Assembly: GCF_900112395.1 (NCBI RefSeq)
Contig: NZ_FOLN01000001.1
Coordinates: 248,001 to 312,000 of the forward strand
Reading direction: 5' to 3'
Source of the DNA: Algibacter lectus
GTDB lineage: Bacteria > Bacteroidota > Bacteroidia > Flavobacteriales > Flavobacteriaceae
DNA: 64,000 bases
Shown: positions 1 through 9,352 of the stretch, in pieces
Layout of the letters: every line of letters starts with the position of its first letter
Position numbering within the stretch: position 1 is the stretch's first letter
Program-made: the position numbers and the translations under genes
The notes under the pieces: generated by a model
Told to the model about the DNA's origin: nothing
The model's database searches: none
What the model saw: only the letters and a program-made list of their open reading frames with translations

Positions 1-438
1 TTAACTCAGGAAGACGTTAATCTAACGATTAATAAATTAAGAGGACGTGTTGGGATGCCAGATTTAAATATTAACGCTATAACACCAGACCCAAACTGGC
101 CAGATTACGGATATACTATTCCTGACTATTTGCAGGAAGTAAGAAGAGAACGTGTTGTTGAATTATTTGGAGAAGGCAATCGTTTATACGACCTAATGAG
201 ATGGAGAGCACATAATCTTTTTGTTGGAAAACGACCTATAGGAACCATGTATACGACAGAAATTGAAGCTAAATTCCCGAATTTAGTAACTAACAGCGAA
301 GGATTTTTAGACCCATTAGTTAATGTCTTAGAAAACGGTGGTGGTTTTGGATTTAATCCAGATAGAGACTACCTATTACCACTACCAATAGATGAATTAA
401 CAATAAATGAAGAACTTCACCAGAATCCTGGTTGGTAA
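1..438 (+). CDS. SusD/RagB-like outer-membrane glycan-binding lipoprotein, C-terminal part
   Basis: The reading frame is open from base 1, so this is the C-terminal ~145 residues of a longer protein whose start lies outside the window. The stretch YLQEVRRERVVELFGEGNR followed by LYDLMRWR is the hallmark C-terminal segment of SusD/RagB proteins (RRER.VEL..EG.R..DL.RW), and the end carries the usual PLP..EL..N..L.QNPGW tail. SusD proteins sit on the cell surface as the lid of a SusC TonB-dependent transporter and capture oligosaccharides; the partner susC is expected just upstream, off the window. A rho-independent terminator follows within 60 bases, so this gene ends its own transcript. It marks the left part of the utilisation locus. 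Family assignment is secure; ligand unknown. Confidence 0.93.
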   Translation, partial: LTQEDVNLTINKLRGRVGMPDLNINAITPDPNWPDYGYTIPDYLQEVRRERVVELFGEGNRLYDLMRWRAHNLFVGKRPIGTMYTTEIEAKFPNLVTNSEGFLDPLVNVLENGGGFGFNPDRDYLLPLPIDELTINEELHQNPGW

Positions 439-495
439 TATATCAATCTATTCTATATTCTAAAAAGGAATAGAAAAGGTTTAATATAAATTCTA

Positions 496-525
496 AAAGG
501 CTGTCTTAATAAGGCAGCCTTTTTA
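496..525 (+). terminator. Rho-independent terminator after susD
   Basis: Stem AAAGGCTGTC (496-505) pairs with GGCAGCCTTT (513-522) with a 7-base loop and runs into Ts. It separates the SusD-like gene from the following broken sulfatase. Confidence 0.8.
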
Positions 526-612
526 GTGTTTTATAGTGTCGTTTTTAAAAATTCAGAATAGCCACGAAACAGAATATAGTGACTAAAACGAAAAACTATG
601 AATCAAATAGAA

Positions 613-1785
613 ATGAAAAAATCATTACTATGTATTCTAAGCTGTATTTCACTTTTCTCATATTCAAACAGGCAGAAGACAAAAAGGCAACACCTAATAT
701 CGTTATTATTGTAGCAGACGATTTAGGCTATAATGGTATCTCTACCTACGGAAACTTATATATTAAAACTCCAAATTTAGATTTACTAGCTTCCCAAGGT
801 GTGTTATTTACAGATTTCCATTCTAACAGATCTGTTTGCAGCCCTACAAGATCGGCATTACTCACCGGAAAATATCAGCAACGCACAAGTATTGAAGCGG
901 TCATTACAGCCAAAAACCATAGAGATATAGGTTTAAAACAAGATGAAATTACGATAGCAGAAGAATTTAAAAAACACAATTACACTTGTGGCATGTATGG
1001 AAAATGGCATTTAGGTTACGATAAAACATACAACCCAACACTTCAGGGGGTCGACGAATTTAAAGACTTTGTAAGCGGAAACGTAGACTATCATGCGCAC
1101 TTTGATGCTGTAGACTATTTAGATTGGTGGAACGGTAGTAAAACAAAAAACGAAGCTGGCTATACTTCCGATTTAATAATTAAGTACGATGTCGAATTTA
1201 CAAAAACGCACAGTACAAAACCATTCCTACTCTACCTACCACACGAAGCACCACACGAGCCCTATCAAAGACGTATTGCAAATGCATTAAGAGCTATTGG
1301 AACACCCGGAACAACGCGCGTGCCTGGACATAGTATTAAGGGTCTTTACAAAGAAATAGTGGAAGTCATGGGCCAAGGCATAGGTAAGATCATGGATGCT
1401 TTAAAAATAGGAACTACCAATAAGCAAACTGTATTCACTATGGATTTACCACCTGCCTTACTTGATTTTATTAGAGAACAACCAAGCGAAAAACACATAG
1501 ATGGTATTAGTACAAAAGACCACCTTATTAACCAAACAGACCTACCAAAACGAGATGTTTTTTTACGCGTTTCGCAATCAAAGCTATATTAGAAGTGGTG
1601 AATGGAAAATGATTAAAACAAACACTGATATTGAAGATAAATTCGAACTTTATAAGTTATCGAGTGATATTGAAGAAAAAAATAATGTAGCACTAAATAA
1701 CCCCGAATTATTACAGACACTACAGCACAAACTTACCCAATGGGAACAAAATGTTAGAGCCGGAGTACAAAACATTTCGAAATAA
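613..1785 (+). pseudogene. Type I sulfatase (S1 family), decayed: two frameshifts and an internal deletion
   Basis: The ATG at 613 opens a typical signal peptide (MKKSLLCILSCISLFSYS), but this frame runs into a stop. The mature sulfatase continues in another frame from about 669 (AEDKKATPNIVIIVADDLG), which requires one missing base near the A-run at 666-668. It has the FGly motif CSPTR and the YGKWHLG motif. After MDALK (about 1405) it jumps directly to the late QTVFTMDL region, so the segment that should hold the second metal-binding Asp-Asn pair and the following LRGGK-type loop is absent (roughly 70-80 residues). A T-run at 1557-1563 has one T too many and shifts the frame again; the C-terminus resumes as FYAFRNQSYIRSGEWKMI and ends at 1785. 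Known S1 sulfatases hydrolyse sulfate esters of glycans in the periplasm. This copy cannot make a functional enzyme as read. Confidence 0.85.
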
Positions 1786-1808
1786 TATAACACACTATAG
1801 TAAAAGCG

Positions 1809-1839
1809 AAAAGGCTGTCCATACAAGACGGCTTTTTTT
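1809..1839 (+). terminator. Rho-independent terminator after sulfatase pseudogene
   Basis: Stem AAGGCTGTC (1811-1819) pairs with GACGGCTTT (1827-1835), followed by a T-run. The stem is nearly the same sequence as the terminator at 496-525, suggesting the two arose by local duplication. Confidence 0.75.
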
Positions 1840-1877
1840 AAGGTATATATTTTAAGAGTTATGCAATTTACCTACTC

Positions 1878-2051
1878 CTATTTACTTCCCATTTTGTTAC
1901 TAATTTCTCTTAATATATCATTCTGTTCTCTTTTTAGATTTATAAATGTAGTCACCCATTTATAAATTAGATAAAGGATTCCAAATATAACTGCTAGGTA
2001 AACAATGAAAAATAGAAAAGGAAACACGGACATAAATAGAATAGGAAACAT
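1878..2051 (-). CDS. Small membrane protein with charged tail, 57 aa
   Basis: Reading the minus strand from ATG at 2051 gives 57 residues: about 30 very hydrophobic residues (one or two membrane spans, IVYLAVIFGILYLIYKW) and then a charged, helix-prone tail (LKREQNDILREISNKMGSK). Short proteins of one transmembrane segment plus a KREN..ILREI helix are common in Flavobacteriaceae, though I know no assigned function. The start could also be Met7. A second small membrane-protein frame lies just upstream on the same strand (2213-2353), so the two may be co-transcribed. Not supported by homology beyond general resemblance; coding is inferred from composition. Confidence 0.55.
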   Translation of the reverse strand: MFPILFMSVFPFLFFIVYLAVIFGILYLIYKWVTTFINLKREQNDILREISNKMGSK

Positions 2052-2212
2052 GGGCGTAATATTATTTTTAAATTAATGATTTTATAAAGAATTAAAAGAA
2101 TTCGTTATCTCGTTGATAAAATAGTCTAAGTGGTTTTACATGCAGCTAAAAAACCATACGCATTTCAAACCTTTCCCCCAACTGATCAGCACCTTATAAA
2201 AGTAATCATTAA

Positions 2213-2353
2213 TTATAACACATCGAATAACAACAAAAGGATTAGTGTAATAATTATAAATATTGAAATTTGTAAACGCCTTTTTCGATTACGTTTTTCT
2301 TTTTTTAACTTCAGTTGATGCTCAACCAACTTTGTCATATCTTCTTTGTCCAT
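2213..2353 (-). CDS. Small single-span membrane protein with basic N-terminus, 46 aa
   Basis: ATG at 2353 on the minus strand opens 46 residues. The first half is highly charged and helical (MDKEDMTKLVEHQLKLKKEK, then RNRKRR), and the second half is a single hydrophobic span (LQISIFIIITLILLLLF) ending in DVL. The basic stretch before the span predicts a cytoplasmic N-terminus. It lies 161 bases upstream of the other small membrane-protein frame on the same strand. Function unknown; it could be a chance frame, but the strict split into charged and hydrophobic halves argues for coding. Confidence 0.5.
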   Translation of the reverse strand: MDKEDMTKLVEHQLKLKKEKRNRKRRLQISIFIIITLILLLLFDVL

Positions 2354-2449
2354 ATCGGAGTTATTTTACCTTCATCATCTAAAAATTAGTTCCATTTTCA
2401 CCTTATTTCATGAGGCACTTATAAATGTAAGCATTAATATACTTTTGAT

Positions 2450-4894
2450 TTAGTTAATACGAAAGTTATTTTCGATCACATAAAATACGATCTTCTCTGA
2501 TTTTACACCTGATGTTTTTGCGATTAATTCAACCTTACCACTTTCGGTTGTGGAACGCAATACCACTAGACAGGTTCCATTGGTAGTGCTCCTACTCTTT
2601 CCTTGCCAAGCTTCGCCAGAAAAAACATCTGAATTTGCAACGCCCGCTATAGTTGCAGGACCTTTAACTTTAAAATTTACTAATAAATCTTCAGGTACAA
2701 TAGTTCCGGTTTTATCTCTCAAACTAACTTGAATATAAACAAGGTCTGCTCCATTTGCTTTCAGTTGCATTCTATTGGCTGATAGTTTAATTTGGGTTGG
2801 CTTACTCGCAGTGACAAGTGTATCCCTAATCACAATCTTATTGTTTCTTTTCCCTATTGCAATTAGTTCTCCTTCTTTATGATTAACATCCCAATACAAC
2901 ACAGGTTCCTCACCTTGCGCAAGTGTTTTACTTCCCAAAGATTTTCCATTTAATAGCAATTCAACCTCATCACAATTTGTAATCGTCTGAATTTCTAAGA
3001 GATCATCTTCACTAAAGTTCCAATGATTTAACATCGGATACCAACTCCATCGTTTATTATCATAATGGTTTTCCCAGGCTTTAAATTTAACTGTATCTGG
3101 TTCTTTTACCAAAAGTTTTAGTTTCGGATCTTCACTATACAATGCCTGATAAATATGACCAATAGGTGTCATTTGCTCGTCCATACCATAAAAAGAGCGT
3201 TCCCAACTTTTATTTGGCCAAACCGACTCCCCCAAATAAGACGAAGCTGCCCAATAATAATGTCCAACTACATACGATTTATCAAATTCTAACATCGAAA
3301 TTTTACGATTTCCAAAGTCAAGATTAGTTGCCGTTTCCGAGGCTATAAATAGCATTTGCGGATACTTCTTATGATCTATATCGAAAAAATTACCGGTATA
3401 ATTCCAACTCACCACATCCATATTAAAAGCCATCGCAGGTGGCAAAGCCTTCATAAATTCATCGTGATTATCCCAATTATTCCATTCCAAATTATCATCT
3501 TTTCGTCCTGGAAACAGCGCTGCAGTAACTTTCCTGCTAGGATCTAACTCATGCACATACGCCACCAATTCTTTTAAAACATCGGCTCCTTGATGAGCGC
3601 CATCTGCTTCAGTTTCAAATTTCTTATCGAACATTTTACGTTGCTTAGACACTTCATTTCCTACACTCCAAAGATAAATTGAAGGATGATTTCGATCTCT
3701 TTTTATAAAACGTTCCATATCCGTCTTCCAAACATCGCGAAAAGCGACTTCACCACCATAATACTGAGAGGTCCATTTATCGTAAGATTCCGAAATCACA
3801 AGAATTCCCATCTCGTCGCAAAGCTCGAGTAAGACCCTAGCATGTGGATTATGACTTAACCGAATGGAATTAGACCCCATATCTTTCAATAATTGTAAGC
3901 GGTAACGATACCCTTCCTTTAACGCTACAGCACCTAAACAACCTAAATCGTGATGAAAATTTCCACCCTGAGCAAATATCTTATTTCCGTTTAACAGTAA
4001 TCCGCGATCTGGAACAAACTCGATATCTCGGATTCCAAAACGCGTGTTATAATCCCCCTGAATCTCTCCATTAAAATGTATCTTGGTTTTTGCATAATAA
4101 AGGTTTGGCGTCTCGGTATCCCATAGTTCGGGATTGGAAATTTGAAATTCCTGATGAAATTTATGCGTCTTAAAAAACTGCAGATACACCACACTTGTTT
4201 TTGAAGCCACCACCACACCACTTGGGTTATATATTTGTGTTTCTAGCGTAATTTCACCGTCCTTTCCAGCTTCATTAATTATCTCTGTTTCTAATGTTAC
4301 TTTCGCTCTCTCTTTGGTAACGAATGGTGTCATTACATATGTTCCATGGTTAGACACATATACAGGGTTCTCAATTTTTAACCAAACATCTCTATAGATC
4401 CCTTCCCCCGTGTACCAACGGGAAGTTCTTTTTTTTCGATTATCGTAGTGCACCACTATAACATTCTCCTTCCCTACCTGTACATAAGGCGTTAAATCGT
4501 ATTCAAACCCTAGATAACCGTTTAAGTTTCGCCCCAAAAGTTCGCCATTAATCCAAACTTTAGAGTCTCTATAGACGCCTTCAAAATTGATAAACACCTT
4601 TTTACCTTTATCCTGCTCAGAAAGCATAAATGATTTGCGATACCACCCCTGCTGAAAAGGCAAATACCCATTACCAGAAGTAGAGTTTTTTTTATCAAAT
4701 TCACCTTTAATACTAGCATCATGTGGCACGTTTACAATGCTCCAATTCTTGTCTTTAAAATCAGGAACCTCTGCACCTTCTTGCTCATGTAACGCAAATT
4801 TCCAGTCCGCATTAAAAAGCTGTCTACTTTGACTATAAGCCGTATTAAGCATGCAAAACACAAATAGAAATGCAAATAAATAGATCTTTTTCAT
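2450..4894 (-). CDS. GH2 beta-galactosidase-like glycoside hydrolase with DUF4982 and Ig-like C-terminus
   Basis: An 814-residue secreted enzyme with signal peptide MKKIYLFAFLFVFCMLNTAY. Domains in order: GH2 sugar-binding jelly roll (~25-175), Ig-like domain (~180-290), TIM barrel (~295-600), DUF4982-like domain (ELLLNGKSLGSK, ~650), and an Ig-like/invasin-type domain (~710-800). The acid/base is Glu414 in SVGNEV after the NHPSIYLW strand, and the nucleophile is Glu520 in IASETA. GH2 enzymes remove beta-linked galactose, glucuronate, mannose or arabinose from non-reducing ends; the galactosidase branch is most likely but specificity cannot be read. It is the last gene of a short minus-strand block, 30 bases after the NTF2-like lipoprotein gene. 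Confidence 0.92.
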   Translation of the reverse strand: MKKIYLFAFLFVFCMLNTAYSQSRQLFNADWKFALHEQEGAEVPDFKDKNWSIVNVPHDASIKGEFDKKNSTSGNGYLPFQQGWYRKSFMLSEQDKGKKVFINFEGVYRDSKVWINGELLGRNLNGYLGFEYDLTPYVQVGKENVIVVHYDNRKKRTSRWYTGEGIYRDVWLKIENPVYVSNHGTYVMTPFVTKERAKVTLETEIINEAGKDGEITLETQIYNPSGVVVASKTSVVYLQFFKTHKFHQEFQISNPELWDTETPNLYYAKTKIHFNGEIQGDYNTRFGIRDIEFVPDRGLLLNGNKIFAQGGNFHHDLGCLGAVALKEGYRYRLQLLKDMGSNSIRLSHNPHARVLLELCDEMGILVISESYDKWTSQYYGGEVAFRDVWKTDMERFIKRDRNHPSIYLWSVGNEVSKQRKMFDKKFETEADGAHQGADVLKELVAYVHELDPSRKVTAALFPGRKDDNLEWNNWDNHDEFMKALPPAMAFNMDVVSWNYTGNFFDIDHKKYPQMLFIASETATNLDFGNRKISMLEFDKSYVVGHYYWAASSYLGESVWPNKSWERSFYGMDEQMTPIGHIYQALYSEDPKLKLLVKEPDTVKFKAWENHYDNKRWSWYPMLNHWNFSEDDLLEIQTITNCDEVELLLNGKSLGSKTLAQGEEPVLYWDVNHKEGELIAIGKRNNKIVIRDTLVTASKPTQIKLSANRMQLKANGADLVYIQVSLRDKTGTIVPEDLLVNFKVKGPATIAGVANSDVFSGEAWQGKSRSTTNGTCLVVLRSTTESGKVELIAKTSGVKSEKIVFYVIENNFRIN

Positions 4895-4924
4895 GTCTTT
4901 AATTTTAAAGGTTTGAGTTAATTA

Positions 4925-5425
4925 TTAGTGTTTGTTTTTTCGGACAACAGTAGAATGTAATTGCTGAATTTTCCATGTATTATTTTCTTTTTTAGCAATC
5001 GCACTTTCTAGCCAATGTGCTGTTCTAATCGTGTCCTTTTCTTTTACGAAAAACGCATAATTATCGTAAGCTACCCAAATCATATTTTGGCTATGTTCAG
5101 ATTTTAAATACTCAAAACTATTTAACCTTTGAACATTTTGTTTACTAGCCTGCTTTCTTCGAATAAAACTGCGGATTGAATCGTTATTCCATAACACACC
5201 ATTTTCTAAAAGCACAAAATCGGTTGTATAATATTTAGATACAGTTGTAGAATCGAAATCTGAAAATATATCTTGAAATGAATCTGAAACCAGACTTTTC
5301 ACAGAATCAATATCTGCTTGTTTTTGACTCTCTGTGAGTTCAATATTTTTTGTAGGCTCAGGTTTTACCGTGTTTTCACAAGAGTAAGCTAAGCAAATAC
5401 TTAATAGCATAATAATTTTTTTCAT
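4925..5425 (-). CDS. NTF2/SnoaL-like (DUF4440-type) lipoprotein
   Basis: 166 residues with a lipoprotein signal (MKKIIMLLSICLAYSCENT, lipid on Cys16). The body has the alpha+beta cone-fold pattern of DUF4440/SnoaL-like proteins: an N-terminal helix around a YYTTDFVLLENG segment, then WLESAIAKKENNTWKIQQLHST at the end. Members of this fold are small binding or isomerase-like proteins; none of the known catalytic motifs can be pinned down here. The gene lies just upstream of the GH2 gene and is probably co-transcribed with it from a promoter in the 235-base gap at 5426-5660. Role in glycan use is inferred only from location. Confidence 0.72.
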   Translation of the reverse strand: MKKIIMLLSICLAYSCENTVKPEPTKNIELTESQKQADIDSVKSLVSDSFQDIFSDFDSTTVSKYYTTDFVLLENGVLWNNDSIRSFIRRKQASKQNVQRLNSFEYLKSEHSQNMIWVAYDNYAFFVKEKDTIRTAHWLESAIAKKENNTWKIQQLHSTVVRKNKH

Positions 5426-5503
5426 TTTCTATAATTTTTTAAATGACTGACGAAAAACACTTTTAATTCATCTAACACGAACAAGACAGCATAAATTAAA
5501 ACA

Positions 5504-5544
5504 TTAAAGTCCGTTAAATAAAGAAATTATCTAACGGACTTTAA
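5504..5544 (-). terminator. 13-bp perfect inverted repeat, likely terminator of the upstream minus-strand operon
   Basis: TTAAAGTCCGTTA (5504-5516) and TAACGGACTTTAA (5532-5544) form a 13-bp stem with a 15-base loop, about 115 bases beyond the stop of the 560-residue protein gene. The following sequence on the minus strand is only moderately T-rich, so a regulatory role for the next gene remains possible. Confidence 0.55.
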
Positions 5545-5660
5545 TCACATACGGTTATAATAAATAAAAAGTATAACACCTCATTCTACAATTAGTTTTA
5601 CTTGTTATAAAAAACAAGTCTATACACGGAGAAAAGGACGTTTTATTATTTAATCATATC

Positions 5661-7343
5661 CTATTCTTCCAATCCTTGTCTCGTTACAATTGGCACATAA
5701 CCTGCTTCCATTCCTGCTGGAGGCGTTACGATTAGAGCGGGGTCTATATTAGCCAACGCTCCAACTTTTGGTGCCGGAATATACGCTTTGTCTTTTGTCC
5801 ATTCGCGATGTAATTTCACAACACGCTTTTGTAATTCTTCGCGTTCGGCAGTTGTTAAATCGGCATTCAATAATGCAGGCTGATCCACAAAACGATACCA
5901 GCAATACGTTACAGTACTACCATCACCAATTTTAGTTTTAAAAGGGCCCGCAACAGGCCCTGGTGTTTTCCAACTACTTATCGTTTCTTCTGGTGTAAGA
6001 TAAGGTTCCGATGGTGCATCTGTCGATGCAAAATTAAGTTTATCTAATCCAGATTCTGAAGGCACATCTTTGGCTTGTAATGCTACCCAATACGGTTTAC
6101 CGTTCGTCCGTTTTTCTAATTTATAATATTCAGGAAGCGCCATTAGTGGTCCGTTTTTTGTTTCCATGCGCTTCACTAATTTCTCGTCCCACTTATAACC
6201 AAAAGTCGTTGAATCTAAGGCAATTGGAGTCGCTATGGATTTCCAATCGATTGGCCATCTTTGCTCTTTTGGAGTATTTAAAGGATAAATTTTCCAACTA
6301 GATCCTGCAGTTCCTTTAAAGGTATGCACTACCGCTCCTTTAGTATCGATAGTTCCGCTTGCAACAGGACCATCTTTATCTAACCATAATTTTACAGCAT
6401 CCCAAAGCGCACTCTTTTTATATGCAGTAACTTGGTGCATAAGCATCGATTCCCCATTAGTATCACTAGGAAAAGATGTAGGTGCAACCCTAGCATATAC
6501 ATCTCCATTACGATCTGTGTATTGCACACTCGGAATATGTTGCGTTTCCATTTGGATGGGCTTATTTGGCTTTCCTGGACGTGTATCCAGAAACATACCT
6601 ACCAATTCCGGCTCTTCTACGATAGGTTTAGAGAAAAAATAAGGTGTAAAAAACGTAACTGGTCCTTTAAAATTTTCAGTGTTTAAAAATAAAGTCCACG
6701 AATTATCTCCTGTAGGCACATTTTTTCCAGCCGTAGTCGATTTTGCTTTAATTAATGGAAGCGGCAAATACCCATAACCAAATAATTCTCCATTGGTTCC
6801 TTGTTTAAGATTCAGACCATCTGGAGGCCACAATACCCAAGGACTAAGCTGAGCTACCCCATACTTACCGTTTGGCTTATCCCAGTTTCTTCCTTTCCCT
6901 GCACCTGGCCCATTGGCCCAGGCACTGAAGTTTAAGGCTACTCCTCCCATAATAAACTTTGGGGTTTCGGTAGCAAATCTCGTATCTCTCCACCAGCCTA
7001 ATCCGCCCTCGATGTCGTTATACAACTTTCTATCTGGCTTTGTTACGCCATTATAATCTGGATGCATCCAAGTTCCTAAAAGTCCTGTTTGAAAACTATT
7101 ACCTGGATAATCTTTAACTAAAGGCCATGCCGCAATGTACGTTGAGAAGCCTGCATCATAAGATTCCGGAACTTTATTGACTCCTACCGTAAGATAACCG
7201 TTCATAGAACCATTCTGTTTTTCTCCAGAAGCTTTTTGCGAATGCAAATGATTAACACTTAAAATCGATAAATATAAAACTAGCACTTTTGAAACTTGTG
7301 CTTTCAAGTACTTATTAATATTTCTCCACTTAACCATTCTCAA
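5661..7343 (-). CDS. Secreted protein of unknown family, 560 aa
   Basis: I do not recognise this family. The N-terminus looks like a signal peptide after a basic stretch (KVLVLYLSILSVNHLHSQ); Met1 or Met3 could be the start. The mature protein is rich in Trp, Pro and Gly, with many beta-type segments (e.g. YGVAQLSPWVLWPPDGLN, FGYGYLPLPLIKA) and a C-terminal helical part (TAEREELQKRVVKLHREW) ahead of a Pro-rich tail. No catalytic motif of a known glycosidase, sulfatase or esterase stands out. It is the last gene of the minus-strand block that begins with the M64 peptidase, 38 bases after the dehydrogenase/azurin fusion gene, so it probably acts in the periplasm or at the surface on the same substrate. 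Could be a new CAZyme or binding protein. Confidence 0.8.
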   Translation of the reverse strand: MRMVKWRNINKYLKAQVSKVLVLYLSILSVNHLHSQKASGEKQNGSMNGYLTVGVNKVPESYDAGFSTYIAAWPLVKDYPGNSFQTGLLGTWMHPDYNGVTKPDRKLYNDIEGGLGWWRDTRFATETPKFIMGGVALNFSAWANGPGAGKGRNWDKPNGKYGVAQLSPWVLWPPDGLNLKQGTNGELFGYGYLPLPLIKAKSTTAGKNVPTGDNSWTLFLNTENFKGPVTFFTPYFFSKPIVEEPELVGMFLDTRPGKPNKPIQMETQHIPSVQYTDRNGDVYARVAPTSFPSDTNGESMLMHQVTAYKKSALWDAVKLWLDKDGPVASGTIDTKGAVVHTFKGTAGSSWKIYPLNTPKEQRWPIDWKSIATPIALDSTTFGYKWDEKLVKRMETKNGPLMALPEYYKLEKRTNGKPYWVALQAKDVPSESGLDKLNFASTDAPSEPYLTPEETISSWKTPGPVAGPFKTKIGDGSTVTYCWYRFVDQPALLNADLTTAEREELQKRVVKLHREWTKDKAYIPAPKVGALANIDPALIVTPPAGMEAGYVPIVTRQGLEE

Positions 7344-7381
7344 GATTTCTTAATATTTTTTTGTGATTTAATATTATCTCA

Positions 7382-9343
7382 TTATTCTACTATCAGTTTT
7401 GCTCGCATAACTGCAGAGTGCCCTGGAAAAGTACAAACTATCCAATATTCACCTGGCGTTTTAGGCATGGTAACATAAATAGTTTCAGCACTTATAGGCT
7501 TTAAAATACCTGTGTGATATAATACCAAATCGGTATCCGGAACATAATTATAATCGGCTCCTTCTAAACCTAATGATAAAGCAAGCTTACCTACTTCATC
7601 TACAGATTCAACACCTTTTTCTGTAATAACAAGATTGTGAAGCATATCATCATTATTATTGAAAGTTAAAGCAATTTTACTACCACGTTTCACATATACT
7701 TCTTCAACATCATATTTCAATCCTGGTTTAGTACCAATATCTAATTTCTCATCTATTTTATTGTTCCAAGATTCAGGCATTTTGCTAACACGCTTTGGCT
7801 GCACCACTTTTTTATCAGATTTCACAACCATAGTCATAGATGGCGAATTTAATTTTCCACCGGGCACTTCATTTAAAGTATAATACCCTGTATTGTGTAA
7901 TAATAAATCTCCGGAAGTTGATTTAAGACTAGGTATTTCCAATTGGTGAATATACCCCAAACGCATCCCGTGTATTTTAAGAGTTACAGTAAGTCCATCT
8001 TCCGAAACTATAGCCTCATGCACCATAGCTGTTTGTCTATCTATAATATCACTTCCATATTCATGATTATAATTATAAGTAAACGAGGTCATGTTATACA
8101 TAGCAACATTGGCCGCTAATTTCTTATTGACTGGTGTTGTAAATTCAAGTTTAAAACCATCATCTTGCGCTTTCATAGTTTTAATTTCGAAAGGCGTTTT
8201 TCCAGTCCATACTAATCGTTGTAAACCAAAAGATTTTTTACCTGTAGAAGCCCATCCTCTGCTCGTCATTCCTACAAACATACTAGAATCGCTTCCCCAT
8301 ATTAATCTTAAAACACCAGAAGAAAAACCTTCTCTAAAAGGAAAAGCCGCACCTTGATACACCCCATTGACTTTCTCCATAAAAACACGCGTAATCTTAC
8401 TGTGTCCTTGATCTCCAATTAACATTTGCCCATCAAAAGGTCCGAATTTATTACCAGTAGTTTCATATAAAATATCCGAAGTAGCGATACCTAATATCGT
8501 GTGAGGAAACCAAATAGCCGGAGCTTTTAAAGCCGGTATTTTTTTAGAATACTCATAAAGCGAAAGTCCGAGACTTTCATCTATAACATCTTGTTTTAAA
8601 TCTATTGGAGACAATGGATCCGAAGACCAACGTAAACCTTCAGGATTCCCAGCAAAATCACCTTTTTCTAAATGTGTCATTCTACCAGAACCTACCCAAT
8701 CGCCTTGATTTTCAGTATAAAACACATCGCCATCTTTATTAATATTAAAACCAGAAGGTGAACGTAAACCTGTAGCAATAGGTTCCATTTCGCCTTCGGG
8801 TGTAATTTTTAACATCCATCCTCTCCATTTCACTAAACTAGCACCGTGATCTACCCAAGATAAATTTAAGGTTACCAACATATCACCATTTTCTGTGAAT
8901 TTTGGCCCATAAGCATAATCATGATAGTTTCCAGATAAAGGCCAAGAGTATATGGTTTTATACTCATCTGCTTTTCCGTCGCCATCGTGATCAAACAATC
9001 TAGACAACTCTCCTCTTTGTGTTAAATAGAAACTATTATCTCTATATTTTACTCCCAAAGCCTCATGCAATCCATGTGCAAAACGTGAGTAAATAGGTTT
9101 TTGACTATAAGGTTTATCGATAACCCAAAGCTCACCTCTTCTTGTGGTCACCCCTAATTTATCATCGTCTGTAAGTGTTAATCCACCAACTTCCAACGCC
9201 ACATCCTCAGGAATAGGCACATCTATTATTTTATAATACACAGCTTCCTTTTTATCCATTTCAGAAGGCTCTTGTGCTGATACGTAAGAAGTAAATATTA
9301 TGAAAACTAGTACTAATGGTATTTTTATATTATACATATTCAT
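7382..9343 (-). CDS. Beta-propeller (PQQ/sorbosone-dehydrogenase-like) protein fused to an azurin-like copper domain
   Basis: 653 residues with signal peptide (KIPLVLVFIIFTSYVSAQ). Residues ~35-400 resemble the beta-propeller of glucose/sorbosone dehydrogenase-like proteins (SGFNINKDGDVFYTENQGDW, then GHSKITRVF) with a Ca-binding-type DHDGDGKADE loop. The last ~110 residues are a cupredoxin. Cys637, His642 and Met646 have the exact azurin/auracyanin spacing (C-x4-H-x3-M), and His569 in MLHNLVI supplies the fourth type 1 copper ligand. The design suggests sugar or alcohol oxidation in the periplasm with electrons passed directly to copper. PQQ or another cofactor cannot be proven from sequence. 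It is 9 bases after the DUF1080 gene, so the two are co-transcribed. Together they fit an oxidation-then-cleavage (keto-sugar) route. Confidence 0.82.
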   Translation of the reverse strand: MNMYNIKIPLVLVFIIFTSYVSAQEPSEMDKKEAVYYKIIDVPIPEDVALEVGGLTLTDDDKLGVTTRRGELWVIDKPYSQKPIYSRFAHGLHEALGVKYRDNSFYLTQRGELSRLFDHDGDGKADEYKTIYSWPLSGNYHDYAYGPKFTENGDMLVTLNLSWVDHGASLVKWRGWMLKITPEGEMEPIATGLRSPSGFNINKDGDVFYTENQGDWVGSGRMTHLEKGDFAGNPEGLRWSSDPLSPIDLKQDVIDESLGLSLYEYSKKIPALKAPAIWFPHTILGIATSDILYETTGNKFGPFDGQMLIGDQGHSKITRVFMEKVNGVYQGAAFPFREGFSSGVLRLIWGSDSSMFVGMTSRGWASTGKKSFGLQRLVWTGKTPFEIKTMKAQDDGFKLEFTTPVNKKLAANVAMYNMTSFTYNYNHEYGSDIIDRQTAMVHEAIVSEDGLTVTLKIHGMRLGYIHQLEIPSLKSTSGDLLLHNTGYYTLNEVPGGKLNSPSMTMVVKSDKKVVQPKRVSKMPESWNNKIDEKLDIGTKPGLKYDVEEVYVKRGSKIALTFNNNDDMLHNLVITEKGVESVDEVGKLALSLGLEGADYNYVPDTDLVLYHTGILKPISAETIYVTMPKTPGEYWIVCTFPGHSAVMRAKLIVE

Positions 9344-9352
9344 TCCTTTATT

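Noticed and set aside
2130-2318. 62-codon plus-strand frame
   Set aside because: It lies antisense to the better supported small membrane protein at 2213-2353 and has low-complexity composition.
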